Translations under genes and position numbers: made by a program
DNA from: Lentibacillus sp. CBA3610
GTDB taxonomy: Bacteria; Bacillota; Bacilli; Bacillales; Amphibacillaceae
Length of the DNA: 64,000 bases
Direction: 5' to 3'
NCBI RefSeq assembly: GCF_013373365.1
Contig: NZ_CP035925.1
Location: forward strand, 1,550,001-1,614,000
The notes under the pieces: model-generated
Database searches by the model: none
The model's input: the letters and a program-made list of their open reading frames with translations, nothing else
What the model was told of the DNA's origin: nothing
In this document: positions 1 through 9,498 of the stretch, in pieces
How the letters are laid out: every line of letters begins with the position of its first letter
Numbering within the stretch: the first letter of the stretch is position 1

Positions 1-445
1 GTCTGTCCTGTGAACCATCTGAAAAGTTAATGGTATGGGGTTCAGACTGTTCCGTGCCAACCGGCAGCCAATCACCTGTATAGGCTTCAATGACATTATC
101 ATCAGATGGTTCAACTTGTTCCGTTTCCACTTCACCGTTATTGTCTTCTTCTGCTTCGGGGTCCTCTGTGGAGCCTGTCTCATCTTCAGAACTGTTTGTT
201 TCAGAGTCAGTATTATTTTCCAGCGCGTCACCCTGTTCTCCCACTTCCGAATTGGAATCAGTTTCCTCCTCTTGCATTGATTCATCTATCTGATTATCAT
301 CTATGCTATCCGCTTCATCATCTCCGCCAAAAATAAGCAGAAATAAGAATATAATCAGTAATATGCTTCCAAATACAATAAATAGTGATAGAAGCTTTGT
401 GTTTTTTCGTCTTTTTTCAAATTTATTAAACCGTGAAGTCGGCAC
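1..445 (-). CDS. yrrS: YrrS-like DUF1510 membrane protein (3' end outside window)
   Basis: The protein starts at a GTG at 445 with an AAGGGGG ribosome site 7 nt upstream, and runs off the left edge, so only about 148 residues are visible. It has a short basic N-terminus, one membrane segment (about residues 17-38), a long acidic Glu/Asp/Ser linker, and then a WLPVGTEQS-type segment typical of the DUF1510 family. The position after greA matches B. subtilis yrrS, whose function is poorly defined; there it follows the penicillin-binding protein gene pbpI, which is missing here between greA and this gene. Topology suggests a cytoplasmic tail, one anchor and an extracellular domain. Confidence 0.8.
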   Translation of the reverse strand, partial: MPTSRFNKFEKRRKNTKLLSLFIVFGSILLIIFLFLLIFGGDDEADSIDDNQIDESMQEEETDSNSEVGEQGDALENNTDSETNSSEDETGSTEDPEAEEDNNGEVETEQVEPSDDNVIEAYTGDWLPVGTEQSEPHTINFSDGSQDR

Positions 446-640
446 AGGCTAACCCCCTTATAAAGAATACTGTTAAGTCCCCTTTTTCTGCGCTTTACTG
501 TCAGATACATGCCAAAATACTATCACCTATTATGGTATCATATTTTTTAAAAGATACTATATGACAATTTGCTGATTTTTAATATGAAAAAATATGTCTC
601 CCCTCTACATCAAAATCAACTAAATTTTTGTGACATACAT

Positions 641-676
641 AAATAAAAAAGAAGCTATATATTCCACTATAGCTCC
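641..676 (-). terminator. Rho-independent terminator of greA
   Basis: On the minus strand AGCTATA (668-674) pairs with TATAGCT (653-659) over an 8-nt loop, followed by TCTTTTTTATTT. It lies 24 nt after the greA stop and separates greA from yrrS. Confidence 0.8.
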
Positions 677-699
677 CTTTGTATTCGTTGCATTAACGT

Positions 700-1176
700 T
701 TATTCGACGTTTTCTATTCTGACCATAATATCCCCGCCGGGTGTTGATACAGATACTTCAGTTCCCTTTTCCTGGCCAATCAGGCTTTTCGCCATCGGGG
801 AATCATTTGAAATTTTACCTTCAAATGGATCGGCTTCAGCACTGCCCACGATGGTATATGTCTCTTCATCTCCATCCGGAAGCTCTTTAAATGTAACAGA
901 ACTTCCTAATGAAACAATATCGGGGTTTTCATTATCGTTCTCAATGATAACAGCATGGCGAATCATATTTTCCACTTGGGCTATACGTGACTCAACAAAT
1001 GCTTGTTCATCCTTTGCCGCGTCATACTCGGAGTTCTCAGATAGATCACCAAAGCCGCGTGCAACCTTAATACGTTCCACTACTTCCTGCCTTCTATCCG
1101 TTTTCAGATATTGCAGTTCTTCTTCCAGCTTATCTTTCCCCTCTTCTGTCATATAAAAACTTTTCTCTGTAGCCAT
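700..1176 (-). CDS. greA: Transcription elongation factor GreA
   Basis: 158 aa, the usual length for GreA. The factor enters the RNA polymerase secondary channel and stimulates cleavage of backtracked transcripts. The N-terminal coiled-coil hairpin (about residues 1-75) carries the family pattern around [16 protein letters not shown], including the acidic tip residues; the C-terminal FKBP-like domain follows from about residue 85. AAGGAG lies 11 nt before the ATG. Upstream is udk, as in B. subtilis. Confidence 0.97.
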   Translation of the reverse strand: MATEKSFYMTEEGKDKLEEELQYLKTDRRQEVVERIKVARGFGDLSENSEYDAAKDEQAFVESRIAQVENMIRHAVIIENDNENPDIVSLGSSVTFKELPDGDEETYTIVGSAEADPFEGKISNDSPMAKSLIGQEKGTEVSVSTPGGDIMVRIENVE

Positions 1177-1281
1177 TAACTAATACACTCCTTTTATCTT
1201 CAGGTATTGCTGCTTGCACAGATAATGTCATGAATACTAAAAACTACTATGGCAGATTCATTTTAGTTTTTCAATACTTTT

Positions 1282-1923
1282 TCATTTTAATTTTTGCTGA
1301 TCTCCGGCCAGAATTTTTTCGATTTTTGTAGCCATGATATCAATAGCTACATGGTTTTGACCGCCTTCCGGAATAATAATGTCCGCATAGCGCTTTGTCG
1401 GTTCAACAAACTGCAAATGCATTGGTCTGACATTATTTTCATATTGGTCAATGACAGAATCCAATGTTCTGCCCCGTTCCTTAATGTCTCTGGATAACCT
1501 GCGAATAATACGGACATCTGCATCCGTATCAACAAATACTCTAATATCCATTAAATCAACCAAACGCTGATCTTCAAGTATTAATATACCTTCCAGTATG
1601 ATCACTTCTTTAGGCTCGACATTAATAACTTCATTTGATCTCGTGTGCAACTTATAATCATAAACAGGTTTTTCAATTGTCTTATGATTAATCAAATCAT
1701 GAACATGACGGATCAATAAATCATTGTCAAATGCCAACGGATGATCATAATTGGTACTCAATCTTTCTTCATACGGCAGATGACTTTGGTCTTTATAATA
1801 ATAATCCTGCTCAATGACAAGAATTGTTTTATCCTGGAAGCGCTGGCAGATAGAGCGGGTTACAGATGTCTTCCCACTCCCACTCCCGCCGGCAACACCG
1901 ATAACAACTGGTTTTTCAGGCAT
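1282..1923 (-). CDS. udk: Uridine kinase
   Basis: 213 aa. It phosphorylates uridine and cytidine to UMP and CMP in pyrimidine salvage. A P-loop GGSGSGKT is at residues 12-19, followed by the [11 protein letters not shown] nucleoside-binding segment and the YDYKLHTR region of the family. AAGGAG precedes the ATG. The start overlaps the end of trmR by 8 nt, so the two are probably translationally coupled. In B. subtilis two U32-peptidase genes (yrrN/yrrO) sit between trmR and udk; they are absent here. Confidence 0.96.
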   Translation of the reverse strand: MPEKPVVIGVAGGSGSGKTSVTRSICQRFQDKTILVIEQDYYYKDQSHLPYEERLSTNYDHPLAFDNDLLIRHVHDLINHKTIEKPVYDYKLHTRSNEVINVEPKEVIILEGILILEDQRLVDLMDIRVFVDTDADVRIIRRLSRDIKERGRTLDSVIDQYENNVRPMHLQFVEPTKRYADIIIPEGGQNHVAIDIMATKIEKILAGDQQKLK

Positions 1924-2572
1924 GATACGACAGCTCCTTTCCTCTGCCTTTTATACTGATTGCAATTCCATCCCCAATGGGTACGATAGATGTCGTAAAA
2001 TCGGGATGATTTATCAGCCAGTCATTATATGTGCGGATCTTTTCTGCAATAACCTGGTAGTTTGGATGTTGTTTCTCACTATCTGCTACATAACCCTTAA
2101 ATAAAACATTGTCGGATAATATCAATCCGCCATTTGTCAAAAGTGGTGCGGAAAGTTCAAAAAAGCACTGATACTTTCCTTTAGCAGCATCAATTAATAC
2201 AAGGTCAAAAGTGCTGTCCTTTACTTGCTGCAAATAATCTATAGCATCCCCATATACGATGTCGATATGGTCCTCTTTACTGGCATCCTTGATATTCCGC
2301 TTAGCCTGTTGAAACCGCTCTTCATCTTTTTCAATCGTGACGATTTGTGCATCCGGGTTAGCCTCGAGCATCCTTAGCGCGGAATAACCTATGGCTGTAC
2401 CAATTTCCAAAATTCGCCCGGGATTTGTCAACCGAATTAATTGCATCACGAAATTCATTCCTAAAGGATCCATGATGGGCACACCATCTTTTTCAGCAGT
2501 TTGCTCCAGTTCAGTCACCCGAGCTTCATTTGCTGGCAATGATTGCATTAAGTATTCTGTTATTTTATCCAT
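1916..2572 (-). CDS. trmR: tRNA 5-hydroxyuridine methyltransferase TrmR (YrrM)
   Basis: 218 aa class I SAM-dependent O-methyltransferase of the caffeoyl-CoA OMT-like family. The glycine-rich SAM motif is [14 protein letters not shown] (about residues 55-68), and the metal-binding and catalytic region is around [12 protein letters not shown] and LSDNVLFKG. The B. subtilis orthologue in the same position methylates 5-hydroxyuridine at tRNA position 34 to 5-methoxyuridine. Assignment rests on family and synteny. The hydroxylating partners usually encoded alongside (TrhP1/TrhP2) are not here. Confidence 0.88.
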   Translation of the reverse strand: MDKITEYLMQSLPANEARVTELEQTAEKDGVPIMDPLGMNFVMQLIRLTNPGRILEIGTAIGYSALRMLEANPDAQIVTIEKDEERFQQAKRNIKDASKEDHIDIVYGDAIDYLQQVKDSTFDLVLIDAAKGKYQCFFELSAPLLTNGGLILSDNVLFKGYVADSEKQHPNYQVIAEKIRTYNDWLINHPDFTTSIVPIGDGIAISIKGRGKELSYHA

Positions 2573-2652
2573 TCGATCACTCTCTTTTATACGGGCATTC
2601 GAAAAAACATAATTGTTTCGGAATTATCCGGCTCAATTATTCAAAAGGTAGC

Positions 2653-2698
2653 ATTAAAAAATGGGAAATGCGGCGTACCGTTCATACGCCGTATTTCC
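2653..2698 (-). terminator. Terminator after mltG
   Basis: Minus strand: GGAAATACGGCGTA (2685-2698) pairs with TACGCCGCATTTCC (2664-2677) with one A-C mismatch and a 7-nt loop, followed by CATTTTTTAA. It lies just downstream of the mltG stop (2704) and ahead of trmR. Confidence 0.85.
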
Positions 2699-2703
2699 AT
2701 TTC

Positions 2704-3822
2704 CTAATTAATATACTTTTCTCTTAACGCATTATGTTCTTCATTTGTCTCCGAGAAGTGGATATTACCTTCGTCATCATGCAAGAAATACAGGTGATCC
2801 GATTCTTCCGGATTAAGGGTTGCTTGTAATGATGTTTCAGCAAAATTAGAGATTGGTCCAACAGGAAGCGTATTGACATGATACGTATTGTACGGTGATT
2901 CAACTTCCAAGTCTTCATACAAGACTCTATCCTTATGCTCCCCAAGTGCATACAATACAGTAGGGTCCGTTTGAAGTGCCATTCCTTCCTCAAGCCGATT
3001 ATAAAACAAACCAGCAATTCTTTGGCGCTGTTCATCGGAGCTTGCTTCGTTTTCAACGATTGAGGCCATTGTCAGTGCTTCATGAACTGAGAAATCCTGT
3101 GCAGAAATTTCATCCAAATAAGGTGTGATGACATCAGCAGATTTTTCAAGCATTCTGTTAATGACGGTTTCGACAGATGGATCCTCACTGTAAAATTGAT
3201 AAGTAGCGGCAAACAAATACCCTTCCAGTGGTGTTCTGATCTCCGGATTTACTATGTCATCCGTTAATATATTTGGATACGCATTGATTAATGTCTCAAT
3301 ATACTCCGGATCATTTACCTGGTCAAGAAATTCGTCTTTGCTGAATTGAAGTTCATTCGCATATATTTCAGCTATCTGATCAACTGTTAATCCCTCAGGT
3401 ATCGTAATGGTATATACTGGGTCATCTGTAACTCTTCCGCTTTGGAGCGACTCCAATAATTCATCAACGCTCATCGAAGGAGAGAGGGTATAGTCACCTG
3501 CTTGAAAATCAGTTTTATTACTAAATTTACTATAGAATTGAAAGATCGTACTATCTTTTACGATACCATTCGTTTCGAGGATTGATGCAATATCAGATGC
3601 AGAGGAACCCATTGGAATTTCAACATTAATATCCTCATTACTGTCAGGATCGACAGGTTGCAATGCGGATCGCACATACAAAAAACCTGATATGCTGCCT
3701 ACAATCAAAATAAGAACCAGTGAAATGATAATCACTGCAGCAATTTTTCGGACCGTTTCAGCATCATCGCTGCGCTTCAGAAAGTTGTCCTTAAAACTCC
3801 CTGACATTTTCTTTTTGGACAT
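2704..3822 (-). CDS. mltG: Endolytic murein transglycosylase MltG
   Basis: 372 aa. MltG cleaves nascent peptidoglycan strands at the outer face of the membrane and is thought to set glycan length. A basic cytoplasmic N-terminus is followed by one membrane segment (about residues 28-50), a LysM-like subdomain (about 65-125), and the YceG catalytic domain with the conserved glutamate in MASIVENEAS. The segment TDPTVLYALG is also typical. A strong GGGAGGAG site precedes the ATG. The gene sits between trmR and the DUF1292 gene as in B. subtilis (yrrL). Confidence 0.95.
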   Translation of the reverse strand: MSKKKMSGSFKDNFLKRSDDAETVRKIAAVIIISLVLILIVGSISGFLYVRSALQPVDPDSNEDINVEIPMGSSASDIASILETNGIVKDSTIFQFYSKFSNKTDFQAGDYTLSPSMSVDELLESLQSGRVTDDPVYTITIPEGLTVDQIAEIYANELQFSKDEFLDQVNDPEYIETLINAYPNILTDDIVNPEIRTPLEGYLFAATYQFYSEDPSVETVINRMLEKSADVITPYLDEISAQDFSVHEALTMASIVENEASSDEQRQRIAGLFYNRLEEGMALQTDPTVLYALGEHKDRVLYEDLEVESPYNTYHVNTLPVGPISNFAETSLQATLNPEESDHLYFLHDDEGNIHFSETNEEHNALREKYIN

Positions 3823-3935
3823 TTGTCTCCTCCCTTCACCCGGTATATTATACTAAAAAACAAGATAATAATCTATTATGACATTTACGGGTTCTCCAGT
3901 TCTTTGGGGATTGCTGTAGAAACAGAACAAAGGAA

Positions 3936-3963
3936 AAGCTGATACCCATCAGGATATCAGCTC
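3936..3963 (-). terminator. Possible terminator after the DUF1292 gene
   Basis: Minus strand AGCTGATA (3955-3962) pairs with TATCAGCT (3937-3944), followed by a weak TTTTCCTTTG tail. The short stem and interrupted T tract make it a moderate candidate. Confidence 0.55.
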
Positions 3964-3982
3964 ATTTTCAACCGATTCCTCT

Positions 3983-4270
3983 TCATTCGTTGTTTTCTTC
4001 GTCGATCAATGTATGAAGCACTTCCTCGACCATTTCCCATTCCTCATCCGAGTCGATTGGAAAAAGCGAAAGATCATCCTCATTCTTTTCCTGCTCTTCA
4101 TAGCGGAAAGCGTATACTTCGACTTCTTCATCTTCCTTTTGTTCAGCTGGTACAACAGCTACATAAGAATTACCGGTCTTGTCAACGTCAAACGTGAACA
4201 ATACTTCAAAAAGATGCTCTTCACCATTTTCATCGGGGATAATAATCCGTTCGTTTTCTTCAAGTGCCAT
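3983..4270 (-). CDS. yrzB: DUF1292 family protein (YrzB-like)
   Basis: 95 aa, strongly acidic, with the DUF1292 pattern: an N-terminal IIPDENGEEHLFEVLFTFD strand segment, then YVAVVP, then VYAFRYEE and a C-terminal helix DEEWEMVEEVLHTL. It sits in the conserved ireB-ruvX-yrzB-mltG order. Its molecular role is not established in any relative. AAAGGAG lies 8 nt before the ATG; the gap to ruvX is 14 nt, so it is cotranscribed with ireB and ruvX. Confidence 0.9.
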   Translation of the reverse strand: MALEENERIIIPDENGEEHLFEVLFTFDVDKTGNSYVAVVPAEQKEDEEVEVYAFRYEEQEKNEDDLSLFPIDSDEEWEMVEEVLHTLIDEENNE

Positions 4271-4284
4271 GATTTCACTCCTTT

Positions 4285-4701
4285 TTATTTTGCCTGATCA
4301 AGATAAGTTTGCAATATCATGCCCGCTGCCATTTTATCAATGACTTTTTTCCGTTTTTTCCTGCTCATATCCGCCTCGAGCAAAACGCGTTCAGCTGCAG
4401 CAGTTGTTAAGCGTTCATCCCATAGAATTACCGGTATGTTATGAACTTTTTTGACGTGTTCAGCATATGCTTCAGATGCTTCACCGCGTTCGCCGATTGT
4501 ACCATTCATATGCTTCGGCAATCCAATAACAGCTTTCCCGATTCCGTGTTCTTCTATTATTTTTTTCAGTTGTTCGTCGGCAGAATAAATATCCTGTTCA
4601 TCCCATTTGATTGTTGTAAGCCCTTGTGCTGTCATACCTAACAGATCACTTACAGCCACACCAATCGTTTTAGAACCGACATCCAGTCCCACTATTTTCA
4701 T
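4285..4701 (-). CDS. ruvX: RuvX/YqgF family Holliday junction resolvase-like nuclease
   Basis: 138 aa RNase H-fold protein. The first strand [16 protein letters not shown] carries the catalytic aspartate (residue 6), [13 protein letters not shown] is the second strand, and [10 protein letters not shown] holds the conserved DER acidic motif. Family members have been linked to pre-16S rRNA processing and to Holliday junction resolution; which applies here cannot be told from sequence. The ATG directly follows the ireB stop, indicating coupled translation. Confidence 0.92.
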   Translation of the reverse strand: MKIVGLDVGSKTIGVAVSDLLGMTAQGLTTIKWDEQDIYSADEQLKKIIEEHGIGKAVIGLPKHMNGTIGERGEASEAYAEHVKKVHNIPVILWDERLTTAAAERVLLEADMSRKKRKKVIDKMAAGMILQTYLDQAK

Positions 4702-4971
4702 TTAATTTTCCTTTTGCTGTTCCTCGAGATAAAACTTCACAACTTCTTCAATAACCTCGTCCCGCTCAATTTTACGAATTAAATTCCGTGCATCATTGTA
4801 TCTTGGTATATACGCAGGGTCACCGGATAATAAATAGCCAACAATCTGATTAATCGGATTGTAACCTTTTTCTTTAAGAGCCCCGTGGACTGTCAGTAAA
4901 ATCTCTTTTATATCATGATCAAAGGGTTCTTCCGAAAAATTAAACTTCATTGTTTTATCAATAGAGCTCAT
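4702..4971 (-). CDS. ireB: IreB family regulatory phosphoprotein
   Basis: 89 aa. IreB-type proteins are small helical dimers; the enterococcal member is phosphorylated on N-terminal threonines by the Ser/Thr kinase IreK (PASTA type) and affects cephalosporin tolerance. Here a threonine is at residue 7, followed by the conserved core [22 protein letters not shown] (in part) and [14 protein letters not shown]. It is first in the ireB-ruvX-yrzB unit just downstream of alaS, as across the Bacilli. Confidence 0.93.
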   Translation of the reverse strand: MSSIDKTMKFNFSEEPFDHDIKEILLTVHGALKEKGYNPINQIVGYLLSGDPAYIPRYNDARNLIRKIERDEVIEEVVKFYLEEQQKEN

Positions 4972-5065
4972 CGTGACACCTCATTCCACATGGTTTACCT
5001 TTTTCTATTCTAACATGTTTATTGGTCCTATTATATCTTTTTTAACAGATAGAATCCAGGTTATT

Positions 5066-7708
5066 TTATTCACTTAAATGATTTTTAACATAGTGACCCG
5101 CAACATTAAGGGCATCAGCAATTTTTTCAGGATTTTTACCGCCTGCCTGAGCCATGTCCGGACGGCCGCCGCCACCGCCGCCACAGATTTCGGCAGCCTG
5201 TTTGATCAGGTTACCGGCATGTAATCCTTCACTTATCAAATCTTTTGTCACGCCTGCTGCCAATTGCACTTTCTGATCACTCTCTGCAGCCAGGAGAATG
5301 ATACCTGAATCAAGCTTTTGCTTCAGATCATCCACCATATTCCGGAGCTGATTCATATCCTTTGCACTGACTTGTTGTGCCAAAACAGTGACGCCATTAA
5401 TCGTTTCGCTATTTTCGACGATGCTGGATGCTTCCTGATTGGATAGCTTTGCGTTTAACGATTCATTTGCTTTTTGCAATGATTTAATTTCTTCAAATAA
5501 ACTTTCGACACGTTCGGTGACATTATCATCAGTTGTTTTTAATAATTCGGCGGTTTTCTGCAATAGGCCCAATTTCCCGTTGACATGCCAGTAAGCTTGT
5601 TTGCTCGATACAGCTTCTATTCTTCTCGTGCCAGCACCTATACCTGTTTCCGCAACGATTTTGAACAAACCGATTTCGTCTGTGCTGCGGACATGGCAGC
5701 CACCGCACAATTCAATACTGTATTCGCCAATCTGAACAACCCTGACAATATCACTATATTTTTCACCGAATAAAGCCATGGCCCCCATTTCTTTTGCCTC
5801 TTCCAGCTTTTTATAATCGATGACAACCGGCAGGGAAGCCCAAACCTTTTCATTTACTTTTTGTTCAATTTTCTCCAGTTGTTCCTCAGTCACTGAACTG
5901 AAATGTGAAAAATCAAAACGTAAACGATCAGGTGCTACCAGTGAACCAGCTTGATTAACGTGATCACCGAGAATATCTTTCAGAGCTTGATGAAGCAGGT
6001 GTGTCGCTGTATGATTTTTCACGATAGCGTTACGAAAAGCCTTTTCGACTGCCGCCCGGACTTCCTCCCCTGTTCGCATCTCACCTTCTTTTACACGGAC
6101 TTTGTGAACGTTTTGTCCGTTCGGGGCCTGTTGAACATCTTCAACATATGCAGAAGCATTATCTGTATATATCCAGCCATTATCACCAATTTGTCCGCCG
6201 CTTTCAGCATAAAACGGTGTTTCTTTCAGAATGACATAGACATCTTCACCAGATTCAGCGGTATTGGTATATTCTTTTTCGTTAACCATCACTTCCACTG
6301 TGGTATTGACTTCGAGCTGTTCGAAGCCGACAAACGTGCTGTCCGCCGTTACGTCACTGAGCATGCTATTCTGAACTTGCATAGAGTCGACTTTCTGCCG
6401 TGCATTTCGGGCCCGCTCACGCTGTTTTTCCATTTCCTGTTCAAAGCCCTGTTCATCAATCGTAAATCCATGTTCAGCAATATATTCATCGGTCAATTCT
6501 TTTGGGAAACCATACGTATCATACAGTCTGAACACTTCTCGACCCGGGAATACATCACTGCCTTTTTGGCGTTCCTTTTCAATAATCCTGTTTAATATTT
6601 CCAGACCATCGTTCAGTGTTTCATGGAATCGTTCTTCTTCCACTTTGATCACATTTTCGATATACGTTTGCTGTTTAAGCACGTCCGGGTAAAAGTCGTT
6701 CATAATTTCTCCGACTGTCGGAACGAGTTTATACATGAACGGTTCATCGATGCCAATTTGCTTGGCAAAGCGAACAGCGCGGCGGAGTAACCTTCTCAGT
6801 ACATACCCTCTGCCTTCATTGGATGGAAGTGCCTTATCCCCAACAGCAAATGCTACGGTCCGGATATGGTCGGCAATGACTTTAAATGCCGTATCGTCTG
6901 CCGGATTCCCGCCATATTTTTTGCCGGAAATGCTTTCTGTTTTCCGGATCAGCGGCATGAACAGATCGGTTTCAAAGTTTGTCTGCGTATCTTGTATAAC
7001 CGATACAACCCGTTCAAGTCCCATCCCAGTATCGATATTTTTCTTTGGCAGCGGGGTATACGTATCGTCAGGGTTATGATTGAACTGGGAAAAGACAAGG
7101 TTCCATATTTCCAGATAGCGTTCATTTTCACCACCGGGGTACAATTCAGGATCATTAGGATCGTTACCGTAGCTTTCGCCGCGGTCATAAAATATTTCCG
7201 AATTTGGTCCACTCGGTCCCTCACCGATATCCCAGAAATTTTCTTCAAGCCGGATGATCCGTTCTTCCGGAATTTGGATATCATGAAGCCAAATGTCATA
7301 TGCCTCATCATCCTCGGGGTGAACGGTCACAGATAATAATTCCGGATCAAAGCCGATCCACTTATCACGCGTCAAAAATTCCCACGCATACGCAATGGCT
7401 TCTTTTTTAAAATAATCACCAATTGAAAAATTGCCGAGCATTTCAAAGAACGTATGATGGCGTGCTGTGAAGCCAACATTTTCAATATCGTTTGTCCGGA
7501 TCGATTTTTGCGCATTAACAAGACGTGGGTTTTCCGGAACAACCCGCCCATCAAAATATTTCTTCAATGTAGCAACACCGCTGTTGATCCACAATAATGT
7601 CGGATCCTCTTTGGGCACCAGTGATGCACTCGGCTCCACCCGATGGCCCTTTTCTTTAAAAAAGTCCAGAAACATTTGTCGTACTTGAGCTGATGTTAAC
7701 TGTTTCAT
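5066..7708 (-). CDS. alaS: Alanyl-tRNA synthetase
   Basis: 880 aa, full length. The class II catalytic core occupies about residues 1-240 (motif 2 near [16 protein letters not shown], motif 3 near GMGLERV). The editing domain has the zinc and catalytic HTATHLLH motif (about residue 570) and CGGCHV (about residue 670). A C-Ala domain with the glycine-rich [15 protein letters not shown] hinge is at the C-terminus. Expression is controlled by the upstream T-box leader with an alanine specifier. Confidence 0.98.
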   Translation of the reverse strand: MKQLTSAQVRQMFLDFFKEKGHRVEPSASLVPKEDPTLLWINSGVATLKKYFDGRVVPENPRLVNAQKSIRTNDIENVGFTARHHTFFEMLGNFSIGDYFKKEAIAYAWEFLTRDKWIGFDPELLSVTVHPEDDEAYDIWLHDIQIPEERIIRLEENFWDIGEGPSGPNSEIFYDRGESYGNDPNDPELYPGGENERYLEIWNLVFSQFNHNPDDTYTPLPKKNIDTGMGLERVVSVIQDTQTNFETDLFMPLIRKTESISGKKYGGNPADDTAFKVIADHIRTVAFAVGDKALPSNEGRGYVLRRLLRRAVRFAKQIGIDEPFMYKLVPTVGEIMNDFYPDVLKQQTYIENVIKVEEERFHETLNDGLEILNRIIEKERQKGSDVFPGREVFRLYDTYGFPKELTDEYIAEHGFTIDEQGFEQEMEKQRERARNARQKVDSMQVQNSMLSDVTADSTFVGFEQLEVNTTVEVMVNEKEYTNTAESGEDVYVILKETPFYAESGGQIGDNGWIYTDNASAYVEDVQQAPNGQNVHKVRVKEGEMRTGEEVRAAVEKAFRNAIVKNHTATHLLHQALKDILGDHVNQAGSLVAPDRLRFDFSHFSSVTEEQLEKIEQKVNEKVWASLPVVIDYKKLEEAKEMGAMALFGEKYSDIVRVVQIGEYSIELCGGCHVRSTDEIGLFKIVAETGIGAGTRRIEAVSSKQAYWHVNGKLGLLQKTAELLKTTDDNVTERVESLFEEIKSLQKANESLNAKLSNQEASSIVENSETINGVTVLAQQVSAKDMNQLRNMVDDLKQKLDSGIILLAAESDQKVQLAAGVTKDLISEGLHAGNLIKQAAEICGGGGGGRPDMAQAGGKNPEKIADALNVAGHYVKNHLSE

Positions 7709-7762
7709 GTTTAACCTCCAACTTTCATTTTATAAGCTCCGTAGAATTATATCTTCAGACAT

Positions 7763-7962
7763 TAAAAAATCCCGTCTCTCAGTTGCTTTAGAGACGAGAT
7801 GTTTCGCGGTACCACCCTAATTATGAATGGACACATCCATTCACCACTCAGCATGATAACGGTATGAAACCGACGGGGATTAGCCGTACTCAGGTTTAGC
7901 TTTCCATGACTCGACATTCAGGATTTCTTCCAGCCTGTGGAAATCCCTCTCTGAAGCGTTTG
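7763..7962 (-). promoter_or_regulatory. T-box riboswitch of alaS (Ala specifier GCU)
   Basis: The minus strand carries the hallmark AGGGTGGTACCGCG (complement at 7805-7818), just upstream of a terminator hairpin: TCTCGTCTCT pairs with AGAGACGGGA (7769-7799) and is followed by TTTTTTAATG. The 5' part is a Stem I-like domain starting near 7960 (CAGAGAGGG). A GCU alanine codon at 7898-7900 sits in the context GGAAAGCTAAACC, parallel to the candidate specifier of the hisS leader. Uncharged tRNA-Ala should favour the antiterminator and raise alaS expression. Confidence 0.93.
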
Positions 7963-8105
7963 TTTGTCTAATCCAGGGATTTAGAGGCAGCGTTTACACG
8001 CTCTTAACATCTGGACTCGCATAAACTGCTCCTAATCCCAAACTCTCTTGAACGGAGGCACATGTACTTAGAACCTTCAACGTAATGTACGATTAATTTG
8101 CTGAT

Positions 8106-8134
8106 AGTATAGACAACTTTCTTTGAAATGTCAA
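8106..8134 (-). promoter_or_regulatory. SigA promoter of alaS leader
   Basis: TTGACA (8129-8134) and TATACT (8106-8111) are separated by exactly 17 nt. The -35 box abuts the stop codon of the upstream membrane-protein gene (8135). Predicted transcription start is near 8099, giving a leader of about 390 nt; an additional hairpin, GGGATTAGGAGCAG against CTGCCTCTAAATCCC, precedes Stem I. Confidence 0.85.
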
Positions 8135-9199
8135 TTATGTTTTTCTGACTGACATGATATGTTGTATCATAACTTTTAAAACAAACAGAACGGGTACAGC
8201 TAAGATCATCCCTGGCACACCGCTTATTTGGCCACCCAGAAGCAAGGCAAAAATAATGGCAATCGGATGGATCCTGATGCTTTTACCGACAATGTAAGGC
8301 GATAAAAAATTCCCTTCAATCACCTGAATCACGAAAATACTTGCCAGCACGATTAACATTAATTTGCCGGAAATGGTTGCGGTAATGGCAACAGCAGGGA
8401 TTGCTCCGATGATTGGACCGAAATACGGAATAAAATTCGTAAGTCCTATAATGATCGCCAATAACAGGGCATATGGTATATCCAAAAATTTAAATACAGC
8501 GAATGCTGCCAGAGCGACAAACAGACAAACTATCAACTGTCCCCGTATGTATTTTCCAAGACCTTCATCAATGGCCCGGCCTAACGCTTTCGTTTGTTTA
8601 TGATACTTTTCGGGAATCCATTTTTTAAAATAATGTTTTATGGAATCAAAATCCTTCAAAAAGTAAAAAACGAGAACCGGAATAATTGTAATGATGACAA
8701 TCATATCGAAAATTCCCGTAAAGCCTCTGACCAGATCCGTCAGCAAATCTTCCATATATGTCTCTGCCTCGGATATCAGCTCATCCATTTTATCATGGAC
8801 CGTTTCCGGCAAAAAGGCTGTGTATTCATAAAGGCTGTAAACAAAATCCCGGTACATCTGAATCAGTTGCGGCAGTTGCTCCTGCAAATCACTCAATTGA
8901 TAAATGACAGCGGGATAGACACGGTAGCCCAAGTAACCGATGCCACCAAAAAAAAGCAAATATATCAATAGAATGGCCAAGCTTTTCGGCATATTGTGCT
9001 GATGCATCTTCTCAATAACCGGGTATAACAAATATGCAATGAGTACAGCAATCAAAAATGGAAGAAAAAGGTGCCAGAGGAATGAAATAATGGTACCATA
9101 AACAGGGAAAAGCTTCACAAGTAAATAGAAAAATAAAAATACAAATATTCCGGTTATAATCCAAAAAAGAAAATTCAATGGTTTATTGAACTGGAACAT
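8135..9199 (-). CDS. AI-2E family transporter (YrrI-like)
   Basis: 354 aa polytopic membrane protein of the AI-2E/TqsA-like family (PF01594), with roughly eight hydrophobic segments arranged as paired helices around a soluble central part (about residues 85-150). The C-terminal GLTNFIPYFGPIIGAIPA region and EGNFLSPYIVGK are family signatures. Family substrates vary (autoinducer export, Na+/H+ exchange in some halophiles), so no substrate is assigned. B. subtilis has yrrI in the same position beside alaS. GGAGG precedes the ATG. Confidence 0.88.
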   Translation of the reverse strand: MFQFNKPLNFLFWIITGIFVFLFFYLLVKLFPVYGTIISFLWHLFLPFLIAVLIAYLLYPVIEKMHQHNMPKSLAILLIYLLFFGGIGYLGYRVYPAVIYQLSDLQEQLPQLIQMYRDFVYSLYEYTAFLPETVHDKMDELISEAETYMEDLLTDLVRGFTGIFDMIVIITIIPVLVFYFLKDFDSIKHYFKKWIPEKYHKQTKALGRAIDEGLGKYIRGQLIVCLFVALAAFAVFKFLDIPYALLLAIIIGLTNFIPYFGPIIGAIPAVAITATISGKLMLIVLASIFVIQVIEGNFLSPYIVGKSIRIHPIAIIFALLLGGQISGVPGMILAVPVLFVLKVMIQHIMSVRKT

Positions 9200-9246
9200 G
9201 CCCTACACCTCCTGGGAAAAGGTAAGGTCATTTGCTTTGCAGCGGG

Positions 9247-9438
9247 TCACCATTGAATTTTCCGTTCATCTTCCGTAAACAAATCATCAAGCGAGCTTAA
9301 AGATCCGTCTGACTCTACCTGATGAATTGCCAGTTTATCATTAAACACGGACAGTTCAATAAAACAGTTCCAGCAGTAAAATTGCTGAGCGCCGATTTTC
9401 CCTATATCTTTCTCATTGCAATTCGGGCATACTAACAT
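9247..9438 (-). CDS. 63-aa zinc-ribbon-like microprotein
   Basis: The protein begins MLVCPNCNEKD and has a second pair CWNC at residues 22-25, giving a CxxC-CxxC knuckle that probably binds one zinc. The C-terminal half is acidic (SLDDLFTEDERK). AAGGAG precedes the ATG with normal spacing, and the gene lies between recD2 and the AI-2E transporter in the same direction. I do not recognise a characterised family. It could be a small regulatory or RNA/protein-binding factor, but nothing in the sequence decides this. Confidence 0.75.
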   Translation of the reverse strand: MLVCPNCNEKDIGKIGAQQFYCWNCFIELSVFNDKLAIHQVESDGSLSSLDDLFTEDERKIQW

Positions 9439-9498
9439 CGTTAAAGCTCCTTTTTATTTTTCTATGCTTGCCCGAAATCAGAAAAATATACATACCAG

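Noticed and set aside
5951..6595. 214-aa open frame antisense to alaS
   Set aside because: Complement of a conserved alaS region; no homology and no ribosome site.
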